Source: Patiria miniata
Taxonomy: Eukaryota; Echinodermata; Asteroidea; Valvatida; Asterinidae
Assembly: GCF_015706575.1 (NCBI RefSeq)
Contig: NW_024037072.1
Span: 4,779,001-4,843,000, forward strand
Direction of reading: 5' to 3'
Length of the DNA stretch: 64,000 bases
Shown here: piece by piece, positions 32,227 to 45,700 of the stretch
Position numbering within the stretch: position 1 is the stretch's first letter
Layout: every line of letters starts with the position of its first letter
The notes under the pieces: generated by a model
Databases searched by the model: none
Told to the model about the DNA's origin: nothing
What the model saw: only the letters and a program-made list of their open reading frames with translations
Program-made: the position numbers and the translations under genes

Positions 32227-34672
32227 TGACCTACCAGACTCCGATCTAGGTCCCTTTTAATTAAAAACATCACTTAAACTGCAAAATCGTTCGATATTTT
32301 CGTGCAAGACTAGAGAGTTGGCTTTCAAAGAACTGATTTCAGAGATGAACATTGTACCGCCTCTGTTCGCTCCAAAAGCGACGTCTTGTCACTGTGATTT
32401 GATGTTAGTTTGGGCTGAGCTGGTTTCAATACTTTGTTGCTTTTAGTTTGAGCCCATGGCGTTCCGATTCGAAGCCAAAACATACTAAACTAGCCAAAAT
32501 CTGAACACTGTATTTCTCTCTTTCTGTAGTTCAAAATGGCGGCTGATGCATAGGAGGAAGGGGTTTATTGACTGATGATTCACATCCGGCAAGAGGGGCA
32601 AAGGTTCTCTCGTTCCCTTGTGTCGGAAAAGCACAGTTTATAAGAACAGGCTGATACACTATGCATGTCATGCACAGGGTTGTGGTGAAACGTGAACAGA
32701 TTCTGGTCGAGTCGGCCTCGCAGAAAGGGTCTGTTTTTCAACCTTGATCTTAACAGTACAGACCCTGGGAGATCTGATTCCCCTTGATCTGACTGGTCAC
32801 CGCAATTACGGGCGATGAACTGGTATAGTGCACTTGATGAGAATATTAATTTATCAAGTTTACTCTTTGTATATGTATATTGACAATCAAGTAGCCTTTT
32901 AATGAAAGCAAATAACACAATTCAATTCGCAAATGTCTTAAAATTATGTTATCATCCAAACTCCCTGTACATCAACAGTCCAACACATTAAAACCTCATC
33001 ACAATAAATAAAAGTAAACCATATCCTGCCAAGGGTACAGAACGTAAGAGTCATTAAAATGTCTCGATCTACGAGTATCGGCCTGCCAATGATACATGGA
33101 AATTCACGACTGCGGGACATAAAACGTCAGTAAGTTGATTGCTGCATACAGTTGATTGGAGCCCGATAGATTTCAGGTAGAAAGAGGCCGCTAGGCTGGC
33201 CCTCAGGGACCATCAAAACCGGAAGTGTGTGTACATAACCTTTAAAACGTGTGTTGCCCCCCCCCCCCCCCAAAATGGACTAGCATTTGTGCATAGGCTG
33301 TGCAGCAGCTGCATAACAGAGCCGCGTAACATACAAAATACGGACTTGGCCACTCTGACGATGTCGTTCCCAGAGTGTTTGCAACCCCCTCCCGAATACG
33401 GTCACGTGATAATCCGAGTTGTCACTTGTCCTCAAAGAGGGATTCCGATGTCACGTCGAACATGAAGTGTGACGAGACTTTAGTGATGTCAAATCTTTCT
33501 TTGGTAGAAATAAGAACCACCTTAAGGCAGAGTGCGAAATTAATCATGTAAGGAATTGTTTTGCAAACACCCTTGCATTGGGCGCATCATCAGAGGGCAG
33601 GTCTTTGATCCTCTTTACAAACGAGTAAACCCTTTGTACATGTACTTTCATTGTCAGTGAATATGACAAAGCCTAGCCTCAGTGAGGGCGCACCGCGCAC
33701 GTGATCTATTTCCTGTGTATTCATTGCGGTGCCGATTCGACCAAAAAAGACAAATAAAAATAACAAAATAAACAAAGTAAAGAAGATAAAGTTTTCCATG
33801 ATCAAACTGAGTGAGACAAAGTGATAATCAAGTAAAATTTTGAATGTGTTTCTCTCAGGAAAACCAATTTGTAAGCTGAGGTTTTTAATGTTTGTGTCAG
33901 GAACTGAATTGACAAAATAATAGGGTCGAGTTTTTGTTAAAACAATCGAATGTTAATTCATACTTTCAGGGGGTTCCTGTATCCAGTTATACGGGGTGTG
34001 GTGTTCAGCTCCACAGTCATATTCGGGGTCATCATTCATGAGGGTCTTTTCATGCGGATTACTCTTCAACTCAACCCAGGGTTCAACCAATTGAGGGGCC
34101 GGTTCAAGCCACGCAGTCAGCATCCATTCTAGCGCCGGCTTGTTTTATTTATTGTATTAAATTCTTCATTTGTTGTATTTTCTTATTTTTGATTATTTGC
34201 TATTAAATTATGTTAGATTATTCTATAGTAAAATCTGAGTTTTAGTCTTTTGGTTTACGTGTTGAGTTGTCCATTGTATGTCAGTCTATAGGGCGGCGCT
34301 ATAGGGATCGCCTTGCGACAGCTACGACTAAACATGACTTTTTGTGAGCATTTTGAGAAAGGAGGCTACCAAAACAGGCAAAATTTCTCTTGAAGACCAT
34401 TAATCATGTTGCGGCCATCTTGATTTTTCCCCCATTCAAATCAACGTAACCAAAGCGAGGCTGAAAGGGAAAATAGTCTGGTTCCTTTTTGCACAAAAAA
34501 AACATTATCATTCAGTACTGTTATTGGATACAGAGAACATGACTGGAATGGTGGCAGCATGATAAAGGTCAATACATGTATAGCAACAGTTTTTACGATG
34601 CATATGTTACCGGCCACATCGTCAAGTGATTAAGCCGTGTTGCATTGTTCTCATCCGATCATGGAAGTCCAC
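32227..34672. other. Spacer between sulfotransferases C and D
   Basis: Upstream flank of gene C and downstream flank of gene D. It holds a poly-C run near 33257-33270 and a MITE at 34394-34570. Short open frames show no recognisable motif, and no extra exon was found. Confidence 0.55.
34394..34570. repeat. 180-bp MITE family, copy 1
   Basis: The ends gaccattaatcatg and catgataaaggtc are inverted repeats. The interior shares the block tagtctggttcctttttgca with copies at 39105-39279 (opposite orientation) and 62107-62286. Non-coding. Confidence 0.75.
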
Positions 34673-37600
34673 TTAAGCTACATCAGCCCATCGTGGAAGG
34701 TTACTTCGTCCTTGAAGAATTGTTTGTACTGAAGACGGAGCGGTATAGCCGAATAATTCAAAGTCAACGGAGTACCGAGCAAGTAAAGCCTCGATATCAG
34801 CCGGCAGTAATTTCGCGAAATATTTGGCCAGGTACTGCTCGTCGGAGCTGTTGGTTGGATTGGTGGACTTCGGGTAAGACACCTTGCCGTCTAGTCCTTG
34901 AAGGTGTAAGAAGAAGTCTGCATCCTCGTGAAGAGTGGAGAAATTCCCTAAGATATCGTAAGTGACCGCGCATGGGTGACACATGCGGTACATTTCGTTC
35001 CAATGTTCCGTGGGATCGTTACCGCGGAACTTGTTGGCAGGGTCCGCCAGGTACTGTGCAAACTGAGCGAAGGACACGTTCAACGTTCCATCGGATCGCA
35101 ATGTGGGTCGTCTCTGTCTCGGGTCCCCGTAAGACGAAATCTTCGGCCCGTAGTTCTTTCTGAAGATCGTGCTTGAAGGGTAGTCCATCAGGAACTTGTC
35201 CCGGTACCCCGACAAGAGCCGCTCGAACGGGTGCCGCGCGAACATGAATTTTGTGTAATTGGCCAAACGCTGTTTAGCCTCCTCCAGGGAATACTCGGCC
35301 AGCGTTCGGATGTTCTTCTGAGCACTGAGGTGCGTCTCATACTGCGTGGTCATGTTGGTGTGATCCATGGCACCGCTTAGAACCAGAAAGATTCGCTTCC
35401 AGTTGGTGCAACCAACTTTAGGGATGTAGCAGTAGATTAACTTGTGCGAGTCGAGCACCAAGAAATGCTTCATCGTCTTCAAGAGTTTGGAGGTCAAAGT
35501 GTAACTGAGATCCGCAGTTGACGAGTTTCTGTAGGAGTTGCATGTAGATGAGACGCGTTGCTTCCTCCTTTGTTGTTCACGGAGCCATCTACACGTTGCG
35601 TTACATGGAGCCTGTAAAATAGAGAAGGATGTTGATGGTACTCATAAATTTGGTATACATTTGCACATTTGGTTTTGGATCAAGTTGCGTTGATAATCAT
35701 GTTCGCTTTTGTTTAATGCATTTAAATCTCCTTCGTCGTGTATACAAACCCTGCAACCATTAATTATATTTTGCCCGATCTACAGGAAATCCTTTCATCA
35801 AAACCACTTTCTTTTCCTACATTTTTGCCCTGTAATGTATCTTACCCGTGTCACCCGTGGATACAGATGTGAGTTGGTATACTGGTACGTTCTATCCGCA
35901 CTCCACTCTAAATTCACTGCCACAGGTCCTATACAGATTAAACAAATAATAATAATTATGGTCAAAACTTAACAATATACATTTTATCAATCAACATAAT
36001 TGTGAAGTCAACAAGATGTGACATGTTTTCATTTTGATGTTTTACGAGCCAATTCCGTTGTATTTGCAGCAAGACAACATCATGAAACATGGTCTCAACT
36101 GTTCGGGTATTAATTATGTCAGTTATCTTGGCAGACATTCTATGGCAAAGCAGACAAAATAATAAAAACATATTTCTTAGTACATGTAGCCATTCGCTGC
36201 ACTGTTTAACAGGTTCTCTAGTCAGTGGCCATGTCTGAACCATACCAAAAAGAAGGAAAGCCACTTTTGATAGGATTTTTAACCAACTTACTTAAGTTAT
36301 TTTAACTGTTGTTTTTTATTATGTAGTGAAGTATATCTCTTCAACCATACGTGGTGAAAAAAATCTTCTAAAAAATCACAATACCAGTGTTATTATGCTA
36401 ATTTGAGTGCAAATAACCAAAATCACTGTTGTCCGCATGTAAGTCTAGTGTAGTGTTTTTGTCTTCAAATGAAGCTCCGGAGCTCAGTCAAGCAGATGGA
36501 ATAAAGCCGTCCGTGGACAAACAGGTTTGACACATGAAAATTGCAATAATTTGCATTTGCAATAATTTAAAGATCATTATTTTACTACCATTTAATTGAT
36601 TTTTTTTTAAATGCTCATCAAGTAGGTGAAAATTGCTGTCAAATGTGGGTTGCCTTCTTTTTGCACCACCCTGTATAACAATCCATGTAATTTTTTTGCC
36701 TTAAACTTTGTTTTTCACCATTTTGCAATTGCCTTTTGGCCTAGATGTTTGGTTTGCTAGTCCAATGTTCACGAACACATCAAAATGTGAGATATCCGTG
36801 GCTTCGCATTCCGCTATGTGCACCATCTATATCACGAGCATCTGCAAAACATATTCTTCTTTTCTGTTTCAACCAAAAACATTGCTCTCTTCACTTTATA
36901 GGTTTTACCATCGCTGCTACAGATTCGTCGAATTTGATTTACTGCTTGGGACAAAGATGGTTGTTTTTTTTCGAAGACAATTATTCATGTCGACCATTTT
37001 TGTGTTCTCTTCGGCCAAAAATAACAGCACACTTCCGTTCCGGTTAAGCACTCGGATCAAGCGAAGTGAATTTAATGGCAATTTCAAATACATGAAGCAT
37101 ACATAATGGTTGGAAAATAAATGAATGAGCCCTTTTTGTCTCATTGCACTTAGTAATGGATTGTATACTTGAAACTAGCGGTAATCTTGGCGAGCGGCTG
37201 AAAATCATCAGTCGTCACACACCGGTGCCTCGCGCGCGCCCAACCGTGTGCTGACTGGCCTTTGCGTTTATATGACTCGTCTTTAGAGACATCTGCGCAA
37301 GGCATAACCTCGTGTAATTATAATGAATTATTGATGCAAAACGGGCGGGAAAACAAAATTGTCTTAGCTTGAACCAAGAGACATACATGTACACTCGAGA
37401 GGTTGACTGACGAAGGTCCACATGAGGTTTTTAATAAATAACACAATTACAGTTTACAAAAGAGAGCTGTTTTCAATATTCAGTTTAAGTAACAGCGAAA
37501 AGTTTTGTTTTCCAAACAAATATATATTTTTGGAGTGTACATGTACCTATATAAATTATATATTATTCTAATCAAATTTATTTATAAGGATGTATTTATG

Positions 37601-40542
37601 TAAATCGTGTCTTAATGTAAGTTATTATTTCCAACCATGCCCCAACCAATAACTAACATCATGCATTACCTTGAAGCCCATTAGCCACTAGTCTTGGCCC
37701 AAGACGCTAGTGATTGATAGTGGACGGTGCATAGTGCGCCCCCTAATGGCACACACAGTGCCAGCGTTTCGCACGTACCTGTTTGCAGGGCGGGGGGTAC
37801 GAGCGAATACCAGCGGACCCACTCGCACTAACGTCTTGGCCATTTCGTTTCAGCGGTTTAACTTTTTCTTTATTTTCTCCCTAGGCTTTCCTAGGGAACC
37901 AATCAGCAATCGAGAAAAGGTTCAATGGCTCGCCCAACGGTTGTAAACATACGCGCTACGTGCGGTACGTGGTCAAGCATCATCGCTTTCCTAGGGAACC
38001 AATCAGTGATCAAGAAAAGGTTCAATGGCTCGCCCGACGGTTGTCAATATACACGCACTATACGTGCGGTGATCAAGCATGGAGCTATAAAAAGGAACTG
38101 TAAATGCTCGAATTTATAGAGACGGTCTTATTTACATAAAATGGCCCCGCCCCCATTGCTACGAAATGACCAAGACGTTAGTGAGAGAAAGTAACAAACC
38201 AACCAAGGGCGCTACACAACAATGCAACTATCGCTCTTGATCACTGACGTCTTGGGCAAAGACTAATTAGCCACCTAACCAAAACTCGGTGCATCCCTTT
38301 ACAAGCACTGCAAAGATCCCCCGTTTTATCAGCATTATAAAATAACAAGTCCTTGCATGTTTTTGCCAATAATTGAGTTGACAGATGCCCATACGCTTGT
38401 CGGAATTATTTCACATCTTTCTGGCGCCTTCACACCAAGGAACGCTGAGCACAGCTGAGGACGTACTCACGCATCAATGAACGCGAGCCACTTGGCCGTG
38501 GTACCAAAGATCAGTCTCGCGAGATTCGGTGGTCACGCGAGATTTTGATTGGGACGTCTCGAGAGACATTTAAAAGCGGTCGACAGCCATGAAAGCCGGA
38601 TAGTCACCAAAACGTTTCCGAAATTTCAATTGACTGAATATTTCACGTAGTTTTAGGCCTAAACAGCAAGATTGTGTTAACAAACGCGACTGCATGTGTC
38701 GACATTCTCCAGAAATATTTGTATGTCTGTCCATAGCGTCTGCAGACTCATTTTAACCATGTAAAACCTTTTGACAACAAAAAGTAAAACTGCCCTGTTC
38801 ATTCAGTAATTCTTATACAGTGTGTATAGATTTCCTTTTTCATTTTCCCAAGCTTTTCAAAACTGTACAAAAGCTTATAATACACAGGGTTTTTTGTTAA
38901 TCAAAATGTTTGATTAACACAATATTGTGTGTGTGGGTGGGGGGGGGGGGCTAGTCCCAATACTTTGATGTAGTTTTGCTTAGAGGTCGCCCCAGGTGTA
39001 GCTCAAATTTCCTGATGTGAAGGACAAAACAGTTTGGTGAATATTTTAAGTCTTTATCTTGGCCATCGCCGGAAATACCATTGGTTTGACTTCCCATCGT
39101 CCAATAGACCTTTATCATGCTGTCACCATTTCAATCATGTTCCCTATATCCAATAACAGTACTGGATGATAATGTTTTTGCGCAAAAAGGAACCAGACTA
39201 TTTTTCCTTCCAGCCTCGCTTTGGATACGTTGAATTGAATGGGAAAAAATCATGACGGCCGCAACATGATAATGGTCTAGTGTATACTGTTTCCCCAGTG
39301 TCATGAATACACATAATTAGGCTATAAAAGGAGTGGTTTTTAGACGAGCAGCACATCATAAAAATACGAACATAAAATAAGCCTACCCATGATCGATTTA
39401 ATTGTATCCACTCTTTATAGTACATGTATTGATTTTTGGGCCAGTTAACAGTTCATATCGACTCACGATGGTCAATACATTATTCCAGGTGTTACCGCAG
39501 TACCGCGCGCAGCTCAGTTTGTTTCACCCTGTGAATTTAACACTAGTGTGCAATTATAGCTTGGGAATACTCAGCTCTAATGTTCATTGGAAATTCAACT
39601 ATTGGAGCGGGGGGGGGCGTGGAATGTACATTATAAATATGGGAGGTACACTTTTTAGCATGTTTCAGTCAAACTTTTGCCTATTTTTAACCCGTATCAC
39701 AACCAGTCGAGATCATAACTCACTAAATGCCATGCACCAGTCATTCCCGAAACACACTGCATGAAATGCTTAAAATTACACACAATCGAATTAATCATTA
39801 AAAAAAACAACCAGATATCAATCTCTTAAGTTCCTTTTCAGCGCCCCCCCCCCCCCCCCGCCAAAAAAAAAGGGGGGCATATGGACTTGTTCCTGAATTA
39901 GAGTGAGAGTTATGGAGGGACCCAGAACCAGTCTAATTTGCACATACAGGGGGAAAAAACAACATTTTGCAATGTGCCAATTTACTTTCAAAATTGATAC
40001 ATCAGTAACATATTGGTATTTTTACTGAATACCTTGTGAAATCTACTTGGCTTCTATGAAGAGACAAACAATTATTGTACCTTTCAATGGGCATAAAGGG
40101 TTGGGTTTTCCCAACATCAATAAAGATATAATTGAACCAGCATCCGGTCTCGAAAAGGCTGATTTCTAGTGGGGCTAAAACAACAATTATTAATCCTGAC
40201 GTGTATTTAAAAAATGGGGGAGATTTTAATTTGAGGGACAAATACAAAGATTGAAGGGTTGTGGAAAATTCGTGGAGAGGAACATACACCCCCTCCAACC
40301 CCACATCACAATCATGACAATAGCTCACTACCACACCCCCTCCACCGAGAAACGGTCATTACAAGCCTCAGCATGAACAAATCGTATACCTCTATCCAGC
40401 CTGACTTACCATATACGTGTAAAAAGAGTCCGCCAACTAACAAGAACCCAAAGAACAACAGCAAGCATGGCAGGCGAGGGGTCTGACACCAATACGTACT
40501 CCACAAGGGTCTTCTTGAGGGAAACTCAGACTGGGACGCCAT
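34673..40542 (-). CDS. Carbohydrate sulfotransferase D (HNK-1ST/CHST family)
   Basis: Exons: 40410-40542 (ATG at 40542, donor ATATG|gtaagt, phase 1), 35846-35928 (acceptor ctgtatag, donor CACGG|gtaaga, phase 0) and 34673-35611 (acceptor attttacag, stop TAA at 34673-34675), joined into about 384 residues. The phases match genes A-C, which supports linking the distant first exon across a 4.5 kb intron. Residues about 26-43 are a hydrophobic anchor (CLLLFFGFLLVGGLFLHVY). Motifs are IPKVGCTNW (about 135-143, PAPS 5' loop, canonical) and RHPFERLLSGYRDKF (from about 198), where His replaces the usual Asn or Asp. It is the most diverged of the four. Role: sulfate transfer from PAPS to a glycan in the Golgi. 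Confidence 0.87.
37681..38272. repeat. Foldback-like element in intron 1 of gene D
   Basis: Imperfect terminal inverted repeats lie at 37681-37722 and 38227-38272 (tagtctt...gcccaagacg). A second inverted pair lies inside, around 37820-37855 and 38158-38188 (cactaacgtcttgg). Between them two tandem 100-bp units start at ctttcctagggaacc (37886 and 37986). It is non-coding; the nested arms suggest a foldback or MITE-type transposon. Confidence 0.65.
39105..39279. repeat. 180-bp MITE family, copy 2 (in intron 1 of gene D)
   Basis: The ends tagacctttatcatg and catgataatggtcta are inverted repeats. It is related in the opposite orientation to the copies at 34394-34570 and 62107-62286. Confidence 0.75.
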
Positions 40543-41214
40543 GTTCGGCACAGAGCACAGAGTTCAAAGTTTAGGTCTATCAATGAAGCGAAGTCCGTGA
40601 TTCGAGCGAACGACTTGTCAGTCCCGCAGGCTCTCAATCCTGAATTCGTCTGAAATTCAGATCAGTCCCATCCACTGCGTCGATGTGCGAGGTTCATTAG
40701 GTTTTATTCAGTTTGTCATGCTTGATCATTATCGAAAGCGAAACATGTCCGATTCAATTCCAAACTCACAGTCTCTCAATGTTCTCCCTGATATACCATA
40801 TGAAACGCATGCACAAGTTTACGACACAAACGTTTTTACACCATGTAGCACACGTGTAGCGACTACGAAGGTCTGGAAACATGCGTGTCAGTGCTCGTAC
40901 ATCTGGTCATGGAGAGAATCGATGTCGACATGTGTAAATTCCCAATTCATTCCAGTTGGCTTTACTTTACTCGGGAACAATTACTATTAAGCGTGATAAG
41001 CTTTCAGCATGCGTACGTAGAAACAGAAGCACACAACTTCAACCTGATCGAAACATAGAGCACTACATGTAGTTTATTGTGCACGTATGATCAGACCACA
41101 TTCCACCGAGGTCATTCTTGTAATTCGACTCCTTCCTCTTTGGCTGTAGTGTTAAACTTGTTTATTGGCTTATCTATGTTGGCTTAAGTTTGTTCGTACT
41201 AAGAAGAATGCATG
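40543..41214. other. Upstream flank of gene D; no gene recognised
   Basis: Lies between the first exon of sulfotransferase D (minus strand) and the Ty3/gypsy element. It should contain the promoter of gene D, but no clear core promoter motif could be fixed. The last four bases, CATG at 41211-41214, are the target duplication of the retrotransposon. Confidence 0.5.
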
Positions 41215-42690
41215 TGTAACGTGGAAAAATGGATCACTAAGAAAAACACCTGGTTCCAATGATTATGTCGCGATTTAGTTTTTAAACTGGGACAAAAAAA
41301 AGAAAGAAAAGGAATCAAGGAAACGAAAATAGACTTCTCAAAAAATGTTTAATTCAAACAGATAAAAAAACTAACAATGTCTATCCTTCCGAAAATTAGG
41401 TTTCTCAAATACTTCCAAACAAAATCTCACTGTGGGTCAAAACAGCAAATAAAACTCAAAAGAATTTGCCAAAGATAAAAAAAATAAACAATTTGATAAA
41501 ATTTAGGGATGATTACAAAAAAACTAAGTTAAAATAATAAAACCCAAAGAAGAAAAAAGGGAGAAACAGAAGAAAACCCACACAGCACTAAAGGAAATGA
41601 CTCTAAAAGCACAGGAATGAACTAAAAACCTGCAACAAGAAAATAAGAAACAAATGGCAATTTAAAAACAGTTCTTATAAAACAAAACTCCTATGAAACT
41701 ACAGTCCATGTACTAAAGTATCCTCTAAGCAACATAAGGTCCAAATGCAAGTTTACCACTGTGTGCACAAGGGATTAACGCATATAAACTTCAAGATCCT
41801 GCACAGTTCAATGGGCCTCATTATGTATGCTAATCCTCTGGACTGTCTCAATAAACTATTACTTCTAGGAAGGAGGGAACAAAGGATTAAGGCATGGTCT
41901 AGGCTAAATGAATACAGGTCTATGTACATGCAGTCAAAAAGAGCAACTAAAAACCCTAGAATAATATGAAAATCAACTCAAAATGCAAGAAAAAGGAACT
42001 TAAACTCTGAGGATATTATACACATGAAACGTAAATGCAGATAATCCTAGACTCAAGCAATTAAAACCTGGGCAAACTTATATTACAAAACTTATTAGAA
42101 AATCACACATTTTCAATACTTTCCAAGAAAAGGACTTCTCAAATGTCTAGAAATAAGTCAAAACTGACTTAAGAAGTTACAAAACAAAACTTAACAGTCA
42201 TCAAAAGATTCAAAGTTTCTAAACAAAAAGGCTAGCTAAAACGACTTCCAAGAAAAGAGTGGAGACAAAAACAGTTTAATGTATAGGAAAAAGAACTCTT
42301 ATCTTAAAAGGAGCTAAAATGATACTGAACTGGATAATATGAGTATCATAAAGGCAAATATAAAACTGGAACTATACAATAATAAGGAAAGTAATGAAAA
42401 CTCATGAAACTTACCAAAAATGGAACAGACACTTGTGATCGGGATGAAAATGTACACCAATGCTAGAGTAGGGCTTATATGTCTTGCCTGTGTGATGCTG
42501 GTCTGCTGAATGAGCCTCTAGGTCAATGAACTAAAGCTACACAGGAAGTTGGGGCCAGAATAAACAATGGGGGAAGGGGGAGGCCACTACTAAACTAAAC
42601 ACGGGAGAAGAGGGGGGTGTACTCCTATAAAAAGACGGGTAGCAGATCTGAAACTAGGGAAATCTTTAAGTTATTTTCTGCTCCTTTACA
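41215..42690 (-). repeat. 3' LTR of the Ty3/gypsy element (1476 bp)
   Basis: On the minus strand it begins TGTAAAGGAGC and ends GTTACA, the usual TG...CA LTR ends. It follows the polypurine tract at 42691-42704. It carries 2 bp (ag, in agaaaagagtgg) that are absent from the other LTR. Short open frames inside are shared by both LTRs and have no recognisable product. Confidence 0.95.
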
Positions 42691-42704
42691 CTCTCCCCAT
42701 CTTT
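42691..42704 (-). promoter_or_regulatory. Polypurine tract of the Ty3/gypsy element
   Basis: Minus-strand AAAGATGGGGAGAG lies directly against the 3' LTR. In LTR elements this RNase-H-resistant purine run primes plus-strand DNA synthesis. Confidence 0.8.
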
Positions 42705-42777
42705 AAAATGTTGGCTCCTGACAACAACAAAAATTACTTATAAAAAAAAAATAGTTATATACAGTACACAAAATTAT

Positions 42778-45700
42778 CTAGTCTCGAAAACGGAGTGGTA
42801 GCTGGGTCACACGTCTAGGTCTGCTGAAAATCTCCACAGACTCGTCAGAGCTGGAGGGGCAGTCTTCATCCGCTGAATCGTCAGGATCGGAACTTGAGTT
42901 AGAGCCTGATGTCTGGTCTCTAGGCTGGGGTTCATCGATGGATGAAGATGCCGCGTCGTCATACTTGGGCGACGGACGGATGACACAGGACGTCTCATCT
43001 GAAGAGAGAAGTGGTACAGCCTCGTGTTCTGGTGTATCTACTGGGAAGGGACATCTTGTCAACAGGTTCCTGTGGACAGACTTCGTCTTCATGGAGTCAA
43101 GTTGCCTGACAACATACACTGGACCTTGGAGATGTCGTCTGACCACAATGTAGGGGGTCTCCTCCCACTTGTCTTTCAGCTTGTGCTTTCCTCGAAGCGA
43201 CTTGTTGGCCAGAAGCACCTTGTCCCCAGGATTGAAGGTGGTTTCCTTGACTGTCTTGTCGTAGTTTTCTTTCTGCTTCTGGCGAGATCTCTCTGCTTTG
43301 GCCTCAACCTCTTGATAGGCTCGATGAAGTTGTCGCTGAAGATTCTCGACAAAGATAGGAAGTTCAGCATCTGCATCTCCTTCAGCATGTCGTTGGGTCA
43401 GGGATGGAAACTGGACATCGACAGCAAGCTTGGGCTCCCTCAGGAACATTAAGAAGAAAGGTGAGTGGCCAGTTGACTCGTGTTGTGTGCTGTTGTAAGC
43501 ATGAGTCAATGTCTCGGTGTACATCGCCCAGTTCCTCTTCTCGGTCTCCTCAAGGGTGCCCAACATCGACAGGAGTGTACGATTAAATCGTTCCGTCATG
43601 CCGTTGCCTTGGGGGTGATACGGAGTTGTCTTTGACTTCTGCACTCCTAGGAGGCGACACAGCTCTTTCACGATCCCCGACTCAAAACATCTCCCCTGGT
43701 CAGAGTGAATCTGTTCGGGGATACCATAGTTGACAATGAATTTCTGCCACAAGATTTTCGCCACCGTTGTCGCCTTCTGGTCCTTCGTGGGGTAGGCTTG
43801 TGCGTAGCGCGTGAAGTGGTCAGTGAGGACCAGAACATTCTCGTATCCACCTGATGATCTTTCTAGGCTTAAGAAGTCGATGCAGATGAGTTGCAGGGGT
43901 CGCTCTGTCCGGATGTTCTGCAAGCCAGCACTTCTCCTGGTGTCTGGGAGCTTCCTCAGTGCACACCGCTTGCAGGCCTCCACATACCTCTTTACATCGG
44001 TGTGTAGCCCTGTCCAGAAGAAACGGCTCCTCACCAGCTGAAGTGTTTTCTGGAACCCTAGGTGGCCCATCGTGTCATGCAACCTCCTCAATACCTCTGA
44101 CTTCAGAGCTTCAGGAAGAACAGGGATATGACGCATCTGTCTATCTTCACCTCTGTCGTAGGTAAGCAGACCCTCGCTGACATGAAGTTGGTCCCAGGAT
44201 CGAAGGAGACGCTGTACTGCTTTTTCTTCCCGTCTGCACTGCCTCATGCTGGGCTTACTTTGCCGGGTTGACCTAAGGTGTGTGACTCTTCTTATTGTTG
44301 CATCATTCTGTTGGGCCTCAAGAAGGTCGATGCCATTCTCCATCAGGCTTGTGTCAGGAAGTTGATGGTGGTCCTGCTCAGATCCAGAGGGTTCTTCGCT
44401 GGATTTTGTGCTAGGGCTGCTTCGATGTGCATCATCCATCCGGCGGGTGTCTTCTGCTCTTGCTGCTGCTGCTGTTACACCCACATGTACCTCTGCCGTC
44501 ACGGTGGCCTCTTTCACAGGGCTCTGGCCTGCAGGTTCTCCTCCTTCTGTGGAGTCTAGGATGCGAGCTACCTCCTCCCGTGGTATTCTTGATAGGGCAT
44601 CGGCATTGCTGTTGGCCTTTCCTGGTCGGTACCGAATATCAAGATTGAAGAGAGAGAGGTCATTCACCCAGCGTTGGCCGTTGGCATCCAACTTCGCCCT
44701 CTTCAGGACATATGTTAAGGGATTGTTGTCCGTGATAGCTGTTACATGGTGACCGTAGAGATAGTCCCTAAACTTGTCAGTCAGAGCCCAGTGTAGTGCA
44801 CGAAACTCCAGTTTGTGCGCCGGGTATCTCTTTTCCGCTGTAGACAGGCTTCGACTGGCATAGGCCACCACTCGTTCGCGACCTTCTTGCACCTGAGTCA
44901 GTACAGCTCCAAGGCCATCCAGGGACGCATCGGTCTGTACTACAAACGGCAGTTTGTAATCGGCATAGGCGAGGATAGGTGAGGACACCAGCTTGCTCTT
45001 GAGGGTCCGGAAGGCGGTTTCGCATGCTTTGGTCCAAACAAATGGAGGGTCCTTGGTGCCTCGTTTCCCTCCTATAAGTGAGAAGAGGGGACTGGCTATT
45101 TTCGCATAGTCCTGGACGAACTTTCGGTAGTACCCTGTGATTCCTAGGAAACCTCTCACCTCCTTCTTAGATGTTGGAACTGGCCACTCTTCTATTGCAG
45201 ATAGCTTGTCTGGGTTTGTCTCTATACCCTCTGATGAAACGATGTGGCCGAGGTACTTCACGCTTCGCTTCAGAAGATGGCACTTTGAGGGTTTCAGTTT
45301 CAGATTGTGTTCTCTGAACCGTTCGAAAACTTCGTCTAGTCTGGCGATGTGTTCCTCGATCGTTTCACTGAAAACGATAACATCGTCGAGATACAGGAGA
45401 ACACTCTCAAAGTGCATTCCGGCAAAGACTGTGGACATCAGCCGTTGGAAGGTTGCTGGGGCGTTCACGAGGCCAAAGGGCATCCGTGTAAACTCGAACA
45501 GGCCCATGGGTGTCGTGAAGGCAGTCTTGGATTGGTCCTTTTCTGCTACCTTGACTTGGAAATAGCCAGAGGTGAGGTCCAGGCATGTGAAGTATTTTGC
45601 TTTTCCCAAAGCGTCCAGCGTTTCTTCAATTCGTGGAAGGGGAAAAGCATCTCGGACCGTGCGGGAGTTCAGCTTACGGTAGTCAATGCAAAGTCTGATG

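Noticed and set aside
41745..41969. A 74-codon plus-strand frame repeated identically at 48760-48984
   Set aside because: It lies inside both LTRs, antisense to the element, and is repeated only because the LTRs are. No motif supports a protein.
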